DNA of 51,401 nucleotides, taken from positions 321,345 to 372,745 of the forward strand of contig QEOQ01000110.1 of the NCBI GenBank assembly GCA_010279815.1, read 5' to 3'. The notes under the pieces are model-generated. The model did not search any database and had not been told where the DNA came from. It saw only the letters and a program-made list of their open reading frames with translations. Numbering within the stretch: position 1 is the stretch's first letter; every line of letters starts with the position of its first letter. This document shows, piece after piece, positions 9,666 to 23,333 of this stretch. Made by a program: the position numbers and the translations under genes. This stretch comes from Brachionus plicatilis (Eukaryota > Rotifera > Eurotatoria > Ploima > Brachionidae).

Positions 9666-10415
9666 ACCAGACTTGTAAAAAAGTGAGGACGGAAAAACTC
9701 TGAACAAGTCAAAGTATGACTTTGAATTGGAAAATTTTTTTTTCTAAATGATAAATGACAAGTTTTGATTTGCTTCAAAAATCAAAAAACTCAAATCAAT
9801 ACTTTGACTTATTTAAAAAATAGATTTAACAAGTTTAAAAATTTATACTTAAGTCATAAATTTTTTGATTCCAGGAAAAAATAAAATTATTAGTCTAAAT
9901 AATCATTTTCAATTTAAAAAATTGAAACATGAATTTTTCAACATTTCATATTATCTTTATTATTATTATTATTTGTTTCAATTGCCAGCAATATGATGAT
10001 CTAAAAAAATTAAGTTAAAATGAATTATGATTATATGTTAAAATATTTTATTTATCTACTGTTTATTTTCTAAAAATAAAAACAGAAAAAAATACAGATA
10101 AAATTATTTAATATATAGTTTTGTTTTTTATTTTTTTATAATAATTATATTCTTTTAAATTAATGAATAAAAAACGAAAAATTATTTGTGCTTAAAAAAT
10201 ATGTTAGAAGTAAATTAGACAAATGCATCTTAAAGATATTAAAAAAATTAATGACTTAAAAATTTATATATTTATTAAATCTATTTTTAAAATAAGTCAA
10301 AGTCTTGATTTGAGTTTTTTGATTTTTGAAGCAACTCAAGACTTGTCAATTTAAAAGAAAATTTTCAAGCCCAAGTTACACTTTACTTCATTTGTAACTT
10401 TTATACAAGTCTGGT
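9666..10415. mobile_element. Non-autonomous TIR DNA transposon, 750 bp
   Basis: Both ends read ACCAGACTTGTA inward (left 9666-9677; right ends TACAAGTCTGGT at 10415). The arms stay complementary for about 190 bp, including a block of some 40 bp with one mismatch (GCTTCAAAAATCAAAAAACT and onward). AGCA occurs directly outside each end (9662-9665, 10416-10419), a plausible 4-bp target duplication. The middle is AT-rich and non-coding, so transposition would need a transposase in trans. A minus-strand frame at 9778-9575 is a shadow. Confidence 0.8.
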
Positions 10416-10490
10416 AGCAGCTGAAACATCCTTTGTACCAGCATTATACTGTAAAATTCTGCGAAATTGAGAAAATTGTGAATTTTGGTA

Positions 10491-10540
10491 CAAAAAAACA
10501 AAAACAAAAACAAAAACAAAAACAAAAACAAAATAAAATA
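10491..10540. repeat. (ACAAAA)n microsatellite
   Basis: About six copies of ACAAAA followed by AATAAAATAAAAT. Simple slippage repeat. Confidence 0.9.
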
Positions 10541-13377
10541 AAATTCTTTTTTTAAATCTTCATTTTTTTTTTAATAAATTAAAACTTGAGACATTCTCTT
10601 ATTTACAAGGACACCAGACGGCCCATTTCCCTTAAAAATTGATTAAACTTTGACTTGACTTATCAAATTTATTTTTCTATTAAATATAAAAATAATTTTT
10701 TTTTCAGAATTTGCATCTTCAAAAATATTTATAAGATTTCTGACATTATTGCTACTAAAATATAAAAGCAAACTAATATATATTTGCTTGACTCATTTAA
10801 TACAATCCTGAATTTTTTAAAAAAATACTTTTTTAAATTAAAATATTTTAATGTCACGATGCCGTTCGAAATTAAAGAATAAAAATGTCTAGTGACTTAT
10901 AAAAACTAATGTTCTAATCTTCTTCAATGTTTCTTAATTTCTTAGTGTATGTGCCGATTTATAAATAAAAAATTGCTTATTGAACAGAAGAAGGAGGTAA
11001 ACATCCTTAATGATTAAAAAATGAAATGATTTTGTCAAATTATGATAATTTTGTAATAGATAAATTCTAGTGGAAATTATTGAGAATTCATTAAAAAAAT
11101 CTCGATTTAATTTAATTTAATTATTTTAATGGAATTTTTGAAATTTTGACAGAATGCTAATTTAGCCTCAAAAATTTGTCCTCCTTTTGCAATTTTCAGA
11201 CATCACTTAACTGCAGTTATCTAATTTAAACTTAAGTATTTTAATCTAGAATCTTTGAAATAGTTTGTTAGATTTCTTAATCATATTTATTTCCTCTCTT
11301 TGTACTATTTCAAAGGTTATCTCACAAATTTGTTCAAAAATATGATAATGAATTTGTGAAAAAAAAATAGATAAAAATAATTATTAGAAATTTTTTATTT
11401 AATTCCTACACGAAAGCTAAGCTCATGATTCAATGATTTTTGGATTAAATAATTAAGAAAATAATCATTTTAATTTTTTAATTAAAATTGAAATTTTTTT
11501 ATTTTCAAATTAATATTTTAACAATTTAATAAATAAATTATTCTTAAAAAAAATATTTTTCTAAAAAAGTCTTTAGTCATCGATTAAGTAAGATAAGAAA
11601 TTATGAATATTAAATAATAGATCATAAAAAATGAATGTGCTTCCCACTTTAAAAAGGAAATTATCAATTAATTCCTTCTTTTCTCTTTTATATAAATTTA
11701 AAGAAACTTATTTTAATACCTTTATAAAACCATCTAATTAATAAGCAATTATTTTTTTAATTAAATTTCGAATTTCTACTAAATTATTTCCTAAACTTAA
11801 ATTTTCCTGCAATTTTATTTTGTTTCAAAAGCATTTAGTGTTTTATTTGCGAATCGATCAATTTAATTTTAATAAAATATCAAGAATATTTAGCAAACAA
11901 AAATTAAATTTTAATCTAGAAACTTATATTTGAATTTCGCAAAAAATCTATTAGATTGACATATAAAGAAAAAAGTGAACAAAATAAACAAGAAATAAGA
12001 AATTGAAAATAATGCTAAACGAAATAACAATTAATTAAAATCTAAGACAAATTAAATGAATATTTAAATAAAAATAAAAAATGATTTAATGAAAAATTCA
12101 TTCATAAATCTTTCACTCGGGTTCTAAATTAATTATAAAAAAATTTGTTTTTAAATCAAATTAAAATTGATTTTTCTTTTTTTGCACACAAACAATAATT
12201 GCCTAAAATGTGTACCATTTTAAAGTACATTAGTATGCTTGTGATGTGTTACAGAAGGCTCAGTAAAAGCAAATATGTAAATAAATTGAGTGTAAATCAA
12301 AGTATGTACGTCATAAATCATTAATTATTGTTTGAACATATTGATGCATCTTTCGCTGTTCCCGTTTTTAAAGTTAATCATACTATACCTAATTATAAAA
12401 ACTAATTTTCTTGATAATCTGTCAAAACTAAACAAAATCTATCTGAAATTATATTTTTAAAACCTACAGAAAAATGCTGCTTTTAGCTATTCATTTTTCA
12501 GCAAGAAATAAAAAGATTATGGAGTTTTTTTAAATATATTTTTTTAGTTTATTTTATGTTCGGATTTATCCTGGGAAAATAAAATTATTTTCATTTTTTA
12601 ATTTGTCTATAGTATTTAGTTTAAAAAGCCGTTCTTTTTAGATTATTTGTTCAAGCCCCGACGGGCAAAATTCCTTCTACAATCAAATTAAAGTAAACAT
12701 TTCTCTTAATATATAAAAAAACAATATCATAATATAAAAAGAGCGAATTAACTAGGCACGTGATTTAATTAATAACTTTTTTTAATTTCATGTTTTAATT
12801 CATTTTTTTGTTTATTTAAACATTACATAGCATTTCAATCACGAGTAAAAAAATTCATATTTTCTAGGATGACAATCTTGCTTAATTTTTTAATAATATT
12901 CACAAAAAATGTTCTTGTTAATGATTAGAATTTTTCTATCTAATTTCCTTCGCTTTCGTCAAACACCTAAAACCAGATACCACTTGTCTTAAAAATAAAT
13001 TATTAATTTTAAATTAAATATTTATAATATAATCATAATAGTGACAAAACAAATGTGGTATTGAATTTTTTTTACCACTTTTTCAAGGTTCAATTATTTT
13101 AATAGAAAAAATTTACGCATTCATTCAAAATTTTAATCAAAATAATTAAACTATGAAATAAATTTACAAGTTTTGCTAGTGTTGTATTTATACCCAAAAG
13201 AAAATATTTAACACTAGAACCACTAAATTTAAATCCATTTATCTTTTGAACAAAATTAATAAAAAATATAAAATATAAAAAATTATCAAAAATTCTCGTA
13301 AATTTTTATCAGGAGAAATTTTCATAATTAAGTTGTTTAGAAAATTAAGTTTTTTTAAATAAAAAGAAAACTAAAAA
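10541..13377. other. AT-rich gene-free DNA
   Basis: No frame over about 40 codons, no splice-bounded exon, no recognisable repeat family. A short GC-richer spot at 12652-12672 (GCCCCGACGGGC) is a small palindrome. Confidence 0.5.
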
Positions 13378-13693
13378 ATGAGGATTATTTTTGACGATCA
13401 GATTTAGCATATTTTAAAACTTGAATCTATTAGTTTATGTCTAGCACAATTTGATGAACAAAATAAATTAATAAATGATAACTCTGTACAAAAATTAAAA
13501 AAGTTAATTATTACAAACTGATTTGATGTTTATAAAACAAATACTGTTTTATTGTTCTTTTTCTCTTTAGAAATAATGAAGACATTTAAAAATAATTTAA
13601 ATGAACAAGCTTATTAAAAGAATAACTGGCAGCATTTTTAAGAATAAGTTTGGATTTTCTGATAAAGGAAAAACGAGACTTAAAGAAGATCAG
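13378..13693 (+). pseudogene. Decayed coding relic
   Basis: One frame from ATG 13378 reads MRIIFDDQI, TAG, HILKLESISLCLAQFDEQNK, LINDNSVQKLKK, TGA, then FDVYKTNTVLL and EIMKTFKNNLNEQAY. A second frame from about 13600 reads MNKLIKRITGSIFKNKFGFS, DKGKTRLKEDQ, stop. Long in-frame continuity across two stops suggests an old gene or transposon protein. I cannot name it. Confidence 0.2.
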
Positions 13694-14100
13694 TAAAAAA
13701 AACAAAGACTGACATCTAATCATCAAAACAATGTATAAATAAGACTCGGATAAGACGTTGTGTATTTTAAAACAAAAAATTCAAAATATATTTTTGAAAA
13801 TTTTACCTGTTATTCTAAGCGATTAATATTTTTAGAAAAAAAATTTTTGTTACTTAACGTCTAACCATACCATGTAAATGGCATAAAGATAAAATTTTTA
13901 ATACAATTAATTCTATTTATATTTTCACAGGTAGCAAACAAATTGTTTTACCTAAAAATTACTTACGTTAGTCAAAAAATGAAATAACATGTTTGATTAA
14001 TTGATATTAAAGCTAGTTTTGAGAGGACAAAAACAAATCTTTAATTCTTTCCCATTTTTTTTTCATTAAAATAAAATTTTAAAAATTAAATGAAATAAAG

Positions 14101-14226
14101 AACTGTTTAAGTGTGAATCAAGTTGTTGGATCACCTATTGATAGTTACAACTTAAAAATAATAAACTCTGATTTAAATGTTGATTGCGATCTTCACATCA
14201 AAAAACTTATTAAAACAAAAATTTGA
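14101..14226 (+). pseudogene. Short coding relic
   Basis: A 41-codon frame reads SVNQVVGSPIDSYNLKIINS, DLNVDCDLHIKKLIK and ends in TGA, after which the same frame continues IHARKYQRYTKWNCKMDP for about 20 codons. Probably part of the same kind of decayed element as the relic at 13.4 kb. Confidence 0.2.
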
Positions 14227-15584
14227 ATTCATGCAAGAAAGTATCAACGCTATACCAAATGGAACTGCAAAATGGATCCAAAAAATTAAAAAGAAAAAGA
14301 AAAGCTGCTAATTAATTAGGGCTTTTTAGGCTTAAAATATTAATCTAAATCTATCTTTATGAACATTATTATTTTAAAAGTTAATTTAATAAAAAAAATT
14401 TGTATCTATTAAAAAAAAATAATAAGTTTATTTCTTAATTTGTTAATTACTTTAATGAAGAAATATTGATACTTTTTTTTAATTTAATTTTTGTTCATAA
14501 AAAAATTAATTAATCTTTATTTCATTGAATATTTATTTAATTCTGTATGCTAAATTCAAAGTCAATGATATGATATTTTTCTAAGCGACCACATCTTACA
14601 ATATTATAATTGTGAAAAATTCATAAAAATAATTTATAAACTTTCCAATTGTTCTTAGACAAGAATTATTTCCAAATATAATATTCTTCATCAAAAAATA
14701 ACTTATTTACCCTGTGATGTATTTTTTGGTAGATAATGTGCAAAAACAATATATAGATCGCTTTTTTTGAATGAACATATCAGAATAAATTCAAAAGAAA
14801 AAAACTTCATTGTTTTTCTTTAAACTCACACAAATTTTGAAGAAAAAAATTAATTTTAAAAATTTAGATAAATATTCGTTTGATAATCCCAGGTCTGGGA
14901 CATTTAGTCTTGGCTGAGTTTTTCAGCAAGAACTTTTTCTATAAATCTGTCCTTTGGTGAAAATTTTGTTTTGTTCTTTTTTTCAATTATTATTAAAAAT
15001 AAAATTTGGTAAATGCCCAGATATTTTGGAATGAAGCTTAAACCATCCTTACAGTCAAGTGTAAATGAGGCTTTGATTTTTTCTATTATGTAAAAAAATT
15101 GAACAAATTTCCTGGAAATAAATAAAATAATTTTAACAACTCTTCAAAAAATAATTAGGAAAATAAGGTCTTAATTTTTTCTTTTTTTAAAGTTCACTTT
15201 CACAGATTTATGTCTGAATTTACTCTGTGACAATTCACAGTAGTCACATGAATTTTAGGCGGGTGATTAATAAAATTTAAAAATTTCCCAACTAGTTCGC
15301 TTTGACTGAACCATGAATTTATCATCAACAACAAAAAAAAAATTATTCTTAGAATTAAATTATGAATAAACTTAAAAAAAATTTAAATTTTTCAGAATTT
15401 AAAGAAAAAAACTTGTTGCTCTCGATTTGAACCAATTTTTAAATTTCAACAACAACAAAAAATAACAAAAAAAATTATATTTATCTCATTCAAATTACTT
15501 CTTATTTTCAAACAACTCTCTTAAATTACACTTTTTAATTAAAAAAGAAACAAAACACTTTGCAAAGATTTACAAACAAAATAT
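14227..15584. other. AT-rich gene-free DNA
   Basis: No supported gene. TCCCAGGTCTGGGA at 14887-14900 is a small palindrome and TTGGCTGAGTTTTTCAGCAA nearby can form a hairpin. Neither is assigned a role. Confidence 0.4.
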
Positions 15585-15761
15585 TTAAGGTCTAGTCAAG
15601 AAAATTAGACCCAGGGACCTTTGGGCATTTATTCCAATCAATTGAACACCACCAATAGAACAAGGTACAAGCTCAGCGCCCTTCTTTGACTCTAGCTGGG
15701 CTATGGTGCCTGGTGCTGAAGACAAGTGTCCGGAAATTGTTTGTTTATATTCCGGGTTAGA
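15585..15761 (-). CDS. 58-codon ORF beside the LTR-like segment
   Basis: The minus strand is open from 15761 to a stop at 15585-15587, in a stretch that is GC-richer than its surroundings. It includes SGHLSSAPGTIAQLESKKGA and ELVPCSIGGVQLIGINAQRS. Composition is protein-like. No ATG is present, so it would be an exon or part of an element ORF. It overlaps the last bases of the proposed LTR, so either one of the two interpretations is wrong or the ORF begins inside the repeat. Confidence 0.3.
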   Translation of the reverse strand, partial: SNPEYKQTISGHLSSAPGTIAQLESKKGAELVPCSIGGVQLIGINAQRSLGLIFLTRP

Positions 15762-16200
15762 TTACAGAAATAGAAGAATCACAAAGTGCTAATCGAGTTT
15801 CCAACAAATCTTTATTTGTTTACACAAGTTAAACAAATTAGTACATTAGACTTGCTAGAATTGATAAACTGGTTTTTGCATTTAGATAAAAGCTTGGCAA
15901 AGAGAAGGCGAACAAAGCCTCAAGACATATTGAATATCAATTGAGTAGAAACACAAGACTAGAAAGAAGTATAGCTGGCTCAAAATCGATATGTAGCTGA
16001 ATTAATTATCAGAGAATCTAATCTTTTTGTATTTATAGTGGAAAAGATGCTTAGAAGAGGCTCGCTTGAGCCGATGGGGCTACAAACTTGTGCTATTTCT
16101 TGTTAGATTTGTTTATGATCACTTGGTTCTGAGCAATGTATTTTAACACTAAACAAAGGCCTACATAGGCTCAGTAATTAAATCTTAATCACTTACAACA
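15738..16200 (-). mobile_element. Putative LTR of a retrotransposon
   Basis: The 463-bp segment begins TGTT and ends AACA on both strands. In the minus orientation the elements come in LTR order: TGTTGTAAGTG start, CACTATAAATAC (TATA-like) 160 bp in, CAAATAAAGATTTGTTGG (poly-A signal) about 390 bp in, then the end. A coding frame that stops just upstream (16244) fits a 3' LTR, and TTGGGAGATAAG between the two is a weak polypurine tract. No second LTR copy exists in the window, so this is inference from structure only. Confidence 0.4.
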
Positions 16201-16243
16201 CTCAGAAATCATTCAGTCGAAATTAAGCTTATCTCCCAATGCC

Positions 16244-16510
16244 TTAGTTCTTCTTATCTGTAAATGGAATAATCAGACGAGCTGCTTCTAGTTGAATTAA
16301 TTGCTCATGCTCATTCTCGCTCCATCCACTTAATCGATTTGAGATTGCATCGAACATGATTGATGAGCTTTTGATACGCTCACTTTCGACTATGAAGACT
16401 GCCAACTCTTCTTCTTCTTTTTCTAGTTTTTTCTCAAAGTTAAAATATGCTCCGGTTTATCTGCAAATAATTGTTCTAATTGATAATTTAGTTTAAAAAA
16501 TGGTTAAAAT
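16244..16510 (-). pseudogene. C-terminal coding fragment upstream of LTR
   Basis: The minus strand is open from 16456 to a stop at 16244-16246, reading FEKKLEKEEEELAVFIVESE, RIKSSSIMFDAISNRLSGWS, ENEHEQLIQLEAARLIIPFT, DKKN. Just upstream, in another frame, FFKLNYQLEQLFADKPEHIL, TLRK leads into the same point, so an A-run frameshift near 16430 probably separates two parts of one ORF. An acidic helix-rich C-terminus; the family is not recognised. Its place 44 bp before the proposed LTR suggests the last ORF of a retrotransposon truncated at its 5' side. Confidence 0.45.
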
Positions 16511-19500
16511 ATCAGAATCTTCTCACTCTCTAAATCACCCTTTTTTTCAAAAAATTTTTGATTGATAAAAATTTGAAGCCTCAACAACAATTTAGAAATT
16601 TTTTTTATTTTTTTTTTATAAAAATTTGATACATAAATTTGGAAAAATCTTTTTGTCACCAGGGGCTCAAAGGTTTTATAAAAAATTTTGAATTTTTAAT
16701 GAATATTTTCCAATTATTGTCCCCCTGAACACCTGAATTTGGCAAATCGAAGTTTATGGTCAAAAATTACTTCTTATAAAAACATTTTTTAAAAACAGAT
16801 CATGTTAAACCAGAATCAAGTTTTACTACACTATGCATTAGAATCTCTGACTGGAAAATTGTTTCACTTTTTTCTGTCAAAATTTCCAATTTTTAAACTG
16901 TTTAAAACTGAATAAAAATTGGCTTTGTGAATTTTCATTCAAACCTTCCAAAAATAACAAAAATAAAATTCTTTTTCATTATTAAAATTGAGCTTTATTA
17001 ACTTCAATGGTGAAATAAGATGAAAAAAAATATGTTTCACTAAACTCAACAAATAAAAATTAATTTTAATTAACACAGGAAATACAAATGATCGAAAAAA
17101 TATCAATATTTTGTGATTTATTTTTTTTTGTCTATAAAATATATATATTCTAAATAGAATTTTTTTTTTGCAATATTAAAATTCTGTCATCATTTCTTAA
17201 ACAATTTTGAATTAAATGGTTTTAATCAGAGTTATTATGACTTTGGACTTTATTTTGGGACTTTAAAACAACTGTAGTTACAATCATTATAATTTAATTT
17301 TTTTTTAAAAACTGAAATGTTTAATAAAACATAGTTTGTTTCACTTTTTAAACTTGCTGAAATTTCTGTAGTACAAAATACGTATTTTTATTAAAAATTT
17401 AAATTTCGTATTAAAATTTTTGTAAAGAAATTCAAAATGCCATAAAAATCTGTGAAAAATAACTTAAATTACTTAAAAATTACTTAAAAAGGAATTTTAG
17501 AAAAATTTAAATGTAAAACCAAGGATGATTTTTTGAAAATCCCTTTTAATTAATTGCGAATTTATTATTACTTTTTTTAATGAAAATATTTTTAAGTTTT
17601 TTTATTTTGAGATTTTTATTTTTTCTCTCAAAAATCTAAAAATGTAAAAATATAAAAATGTACAATAAATTACATTTTGACCAAAAATTGATCTATCTAA
17701 ATTTTTTTCAACCTTCAAATCAAATTCATGACTAAATTTTTTTAAAATCAAATTGAAATTTATAATAATTTATCTAGAAAACTTATAAATTGCTAAAGAA
17801 AATAAGATTAAACTTTAATTTATCAAATGATTTAGAATCCAAAATTAACCCCTTCAAATAAACCTGAAATCCTTGAAAATAAGTTAAACTAATAGTGCAT
17901 CTATTGAGAACTTTTATTGATTTGAGCCCTATGTAAACACTTTTTTAAAAAATTTTAAGATGCTTAAACACTTGGTAGCTTTTTAAGAAATTTTACGTAA
18001 TTTTTCAGACCATCATTATTTAATTAGACGAGACTTTACTTGACAAAAGACTTTTTTATATATTCTAATATTTTTTTTTAAATAAAATTCCACACAAACC
18101 CGATCATAAATATAACTTAGAAATAATTACTTTATTATTCATTTATTTGATTCAATTCAGGTGATGTAATAAAAAAATTAAGTTTTTGTTAATTTAAATT
18201 TTTTAAGAGAAAAAATAAAATAACCTTAAGTTGGACTTATTTTTTTAAGATGGTTGCGTGAGAAAATAAAAATTTCAAAAACGAAAATTTGTTTAATCGA
18301 AAAATTAAGAATAAATCGAAATTAATATATTTTTCGGCGATAATCATCAATATTCTGATTGCGGCCAACTGAGCTCAATACTAAAAATTATTATGCAGGA
18401 AAAATAAATTTTAAATCTAGGATTTAATCAAATTAAAATTCACTAATTTTTTGATGTTTTGCGAACTTAGTTGTTTTTGATACTAAATAATCTTTAAATA
18501 AAATTAATTTTTTTCGCCTAAATAAAATTACCATCTGACTTAATATGGCATTTTTTTTGTTATATTTCCAGTAAATTTCAAATAGATTAATCGAATTGCT
18601 AATGAATGTATAAAAAAACTTATAAAAAAGCAGAATTGTTATTTAAGGATTTTTTCATTCGATTTTTTTAATTTTAGAGTAAGTCTCGTAATTTTATTAC
18701 TGAACATGATTTCAAATTAAGTACTTAATCTTTTAATTAGAATTTCTTAATTATATTCTTAAAAAAATCTCACAAATTATTATAAAAAATTCTGTTATTT
18801 GTGTAATGTTTCAGAAATTTGATTTATCTTTTTTCACTTAAAAGAAATAATGAAAAAATATAAATATAAATTAAACCGGCAGATTGAAGTTTGAGATCAA
18901 GATCAAAAGATCAAAATATAAATTGTAATATTTTTTTAATTTATTTTTGTTTTGAAAAAATAAAAATAAATTAAAAAAATATTTATACTTTTTTATATTT
19001 AATTTTACTTGATAGTTTTTAAATATAACCTATTAGAAATTATTTTTTCAAATTTTTGAGTCTGAGCAAGTCATTAATCTTATTTTGACCACTTAATTTT
19101 AAATAAAAATAAAGCTAGAAATTTTGTTTAATTATTGTAATTAAAAAATTTAGTTGTGAAAATAATTAAGAAAAAATTCAATAGATTCTATCAAATCTAC
19201 CAAAAACGCCTAACTTCTGCAGAAATAATCAAGTCTTCTAAATATCTAGCTTGTTAGATCAGATAATAAATAATAGATACAGATACTTAAGGATATGGTT
19301 AAATTATTCAAATATCCTTTTTGGTATTTGTCACTGAAAAATTGTCGCTACAAATATTCCTGGAATTTAATTTTTGATAAAATAATTTTGGTATCTTTTC
19401 TATGTCACCTTCTAATATGATTGTTTCATTTTTAGTCTTTTAACATTTTAATAAAATATGTTGTAAGCATCAATTTAAGAAGAATAAATCACCAATAGCT

Positions 19501-22500
19501 ACTTCCGGCATTTATTTATTGATTTTTGCTTTTATTTTAAAGTCTTTGCTTTATTTTGATTAAACAAGTGCAGTACTTGAGATAAATAAAAGAGACCATA
19601 AATTTATTAACAATTTATTTATTTAGACCGCTTCTGGGTTTTAATAGAAAATATTATAGAAAAAGAATTATGTTATAGAAAAAAAGTTAATGATAATCAT
19701 TAATGACTAGTCTAAAAAGGATAAAATAGATTTTGAATTTAAACAATTAGCAAGCATAACCGAAGAGCTTGAGAAGATTTTTAAAAAGCTCTTTTTTTTG
19801 CTGAAAAAACCTTATTTTAAATTATTTGTGATTGAAGAATTTTTTTTCGATGCCTACATCAATTAAAATTTACTTTTTCTTTAAATATATAAAATCTAAT
19901 AAAAATTTATCGAAAATTAAACAAAAAATAATATAGATGGCTTAATAATATAGAAATATGAAAACATCAAGAGATTAAATTAAAAAAATATTTAAATTAT
20001 TTTTTAAAAGTTAAATTTCATTTTAATAATTTAAATTTAATTACTATTTTGTACTTTGTTTTACCTAATTTATGATCTAAGTTCATTTTTTTAGTTATTT
20101 AGGTAACAAAGATCTCACAGATCTTCAGCCGTCTGTTTTCAAAAATAATCAAATAAATACAATTCATAGTATTCAGGTTACAGTTTATACAGAATTTAAT
20201 TAATTAATTCATCAAATATTTCCTCTCTTAAAATGATTTCTTATTAAAAAATAGAACCAAAAAGAATAAAAAGAATTAAAGAAGGAAATTAATCAAGAGA
20301 TAGCTGTAATTTAAATTTTTTTTCTATTTTAAGTTAATTAAACCTCTTTTACAATTCAAGAAAATAAAAATTAATTAACAGTTACGACTTTTTGAATCAC
20401 AAAATTATCACTGAGATAAGAGAATTTTTTATCATGTAACAAAGCTGATTTTTATTTTACATTATTTTTTAATTTGTATCTAATAAACAACGTATTTAAA
20501 AAAATACTAATTTTAATTTCAATTCAAATATTTGTTAAAATTAGTCATCCAGGAATTGGCTTTATTTTGAGAAAGACAGTTGTTTGAAGCACGAAAATTA
20601 TTATGTAAACTTGACAATTATAAATTTATTTTAAATACGTGTCTTTTAAAAGACTAAAACCTTATTTATCATATCTTTTGAAAAATCCATGACAATAGAA
20701 CAAAACATGCTAAATAAAAGACTATTTCTTTAAATAAAATAAAATCTGATAATTTTGTAGACTTGATAAAATTAAAATTCTTTTTGAATTAACTCTTATT
20801 TTTTACACGACTCTTTGAAGCTTTGTTGCCTAAATCAATAAAAAAATAAATAAATTAAATGATAGAAAAAAAACTAAATTTTTACTCGTAACATTAAATT
20901 ATTGAATTGAAATTACAGATATATATTTTTTTCACTCAAATACCTCATCATTTATTTACAAGTTAGAAAAATAAATATTCTCTTAATTATCTTTTAAAAG
21001 TAAAAAATCCTCTTAATTTAAGTTTTATATTTATTAAGTTTTAAAAGTCTAAAATCCTCTTAGATTGAAAAAAAACAAATAATTTTTTTCTGAAACATAA
21101 TTTTTTGAAATTTGATTTAAGAAGTTGGTTTAGAATAACTTAAAAATAAATTAAAAGTGTTCGATTCTCTGAAAATAAATAATAAAAATATTACTTTTTT
21201 AGTATTCAAAATGAAGATGACGACGCTAACAAACTGAAATGTGATATGTGGGCCTGAGAGAACTAAATAGCTATTAATAGTTAATTAAATAGCTTAATCA
21301 ATATTTTAAGGTTGTTTATCTAAATAGGATTTAAATTTAGCATCAAGGGATCCCAAGTCTTAGGGCTTTGAGTTAATTAGCTTTACGTAAAGCTGGTTAA
21401 GTCTAAATTTTTCTGGCTAATTTTAATTTAACCATTTAATTATTCATCAGCAGACTAAATGAACTAGAGAATAAAAATTTTGGCGTTTCTAACATATTTG
21501 CTAATGACCACGAATTTATTTTGTATTATAAATCAAAAATCTATATTTTAAGAACAATTTTTTACTAATCTAAAACAGAGCTGTGTTAAAGTTTGATTTA
21601 AGCCAAAAGTTTATCATAGAAATTAAAAAATTGAAGAATTTGCAAATGATCATCATTAAGCTTTTATTTGATTAGAAATCTTTAACTAAATTAAAAAAAT
21701 ACTGTTATCTGTTTCTTTGTCTAATAATAAAAAAATAATTAAAAAAAATCCAAGCAAAAAACTTTACAATCTACTTGAAAAATTTTTTTTAAATCTTTAT
21801 TTAAATGACAATAGTTATTTGTACTTAGCATTGATTTTTGGTACCATTTTCTTCCAGAATTACTGCTTAGTTCTGTATATTTTAAAATTTAAGTCTTTTT
21901 TTTTTTCAATAACTTATTATAAATTTATACTTGATAAAAAATTAGGGTAATATTAGTTTTTCTGATTTCTAACTTTTAATTCTTCGTTTATTTAATTTCG
22001 AAAAAGACAAAATTTTCACTTATCATTTTGGAAGACAGGGCCTGAAATTGATGGCTGACCTTTTTTTATATTAAATACATCAGCTTTGGACACATTTTGG
22101 AAGCTATTAGTCCAAGCTACAAAATGGTATTTTTACTTGTAAAATTTCCAATAAAATAAACCAAAAAAGGAAATTTTTTGTCTAAAAGAATTTTTTTCCT
22201 TTGCATATTTCCATTCAGATTTTGTAGCTAGACAAAATTTTTATTTCTATTAGATCATTGACTTTAAAGTCCGTAAAAATTGACCATGTAAAAAAATACA
22301 AGCATGTTTTATTTAGGTAAAATCTTATGGACTCTAAAGTTATGAAAAAATAAAATTTAACATTTTACAACTAATACTAGTATTCAAAAATAAATATAGA
22401 CGACATTTCGCCGGATTCTTCCAGGCAACTTTTGGTTTATAATTTATAGAAATTTTAAAATTGAATTTAAAAATTTTTATTTTTTGAAAAAAGCACTAAC

Positions 22501-23333
22501 AGGTCTCTTTTGCATTTTGATCAAATAAAAGATGGTCTTTAGTTTAGAAAGATCAATAAATCAGTATTAGTATCGAACTAGATTTTAGAAAGAAATTATC
22601 TAATCTATTAATCATTTAGACTATTAATTATAAATGCTAGAGCTGATTTAGAGCTAAATTTTCAAATGTAATAAATCAAATCAATTTTATCAATTTAAAG
22701 TCTAACATTTAACTTTAAATGTAACATGCTAAATCAGCATTATTTCATGACTGATAAAAATCTTAGTTTATCCGAAAATTTTCAAATCTTTCTGAAAAAC
22801 ATAATTAAATACTTTTTGAAATGAAATTAATTTTTTCGATTAAAAGGTCGAACTTTCTAGGCATAAACTAGACTTGGCAGGTTTAAAAAATCGCTTTAAA
22901 TTCACCTAAAGCCGTACAAAAAACAAATCCATAGAAAAATTGGGTCCAAATTTTCTATTCTAGCCTTGAGAAGGCAAATTTTTAAAGGGTAAAAAATAGA
23001 TTAACATTTTTATTTGAAATCACTCATAATCTCATATTGAAAAAATCAATATAATTTTTTTTTTTGGACAAATAAAATAAATGTAAGATTACAAATTATA
23101 GTCAAAATCGGAAAAAGGTTTTTGATTAAAAGCCAAATAAATGCTAAATAAACAAAAATTGATTTCGCTAAGCTACAATTGAAAAAAAGTTATACAAAAA
23201 AAAATAAATTTAAATTAGCTTAAATTATCTTTGTTCCCGATCGGAAATAGCTTCTTGGATTTTAAGGCGCTTTTGTGTCATTCAATCAAACTTCTTACTG
23301 ATAATTATTAATAATTTAATAAATTTTTTAATT
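16511..23333. other. Long AT-rich gene-free stretch
   Basis: Nearly 7 kb in which stops occur in all frames. A 77-codon frame at 21717-21950 is Lys/Phe/Tyr/Leu-rich, lacks ATG and looks random. Two exon-like minus-strand frames lie near 23290-23235 (for example RLKIQEAISDREQR then stop) but are too short to call. No RNA gene or structured repeat was recognised. Confidence 0.4.

Noticed and set aside
21717..21950. 77-codon plus-strand ORF
   Set aside because: TTG start and composition equal to translated AT-rich DNA; no splice context.
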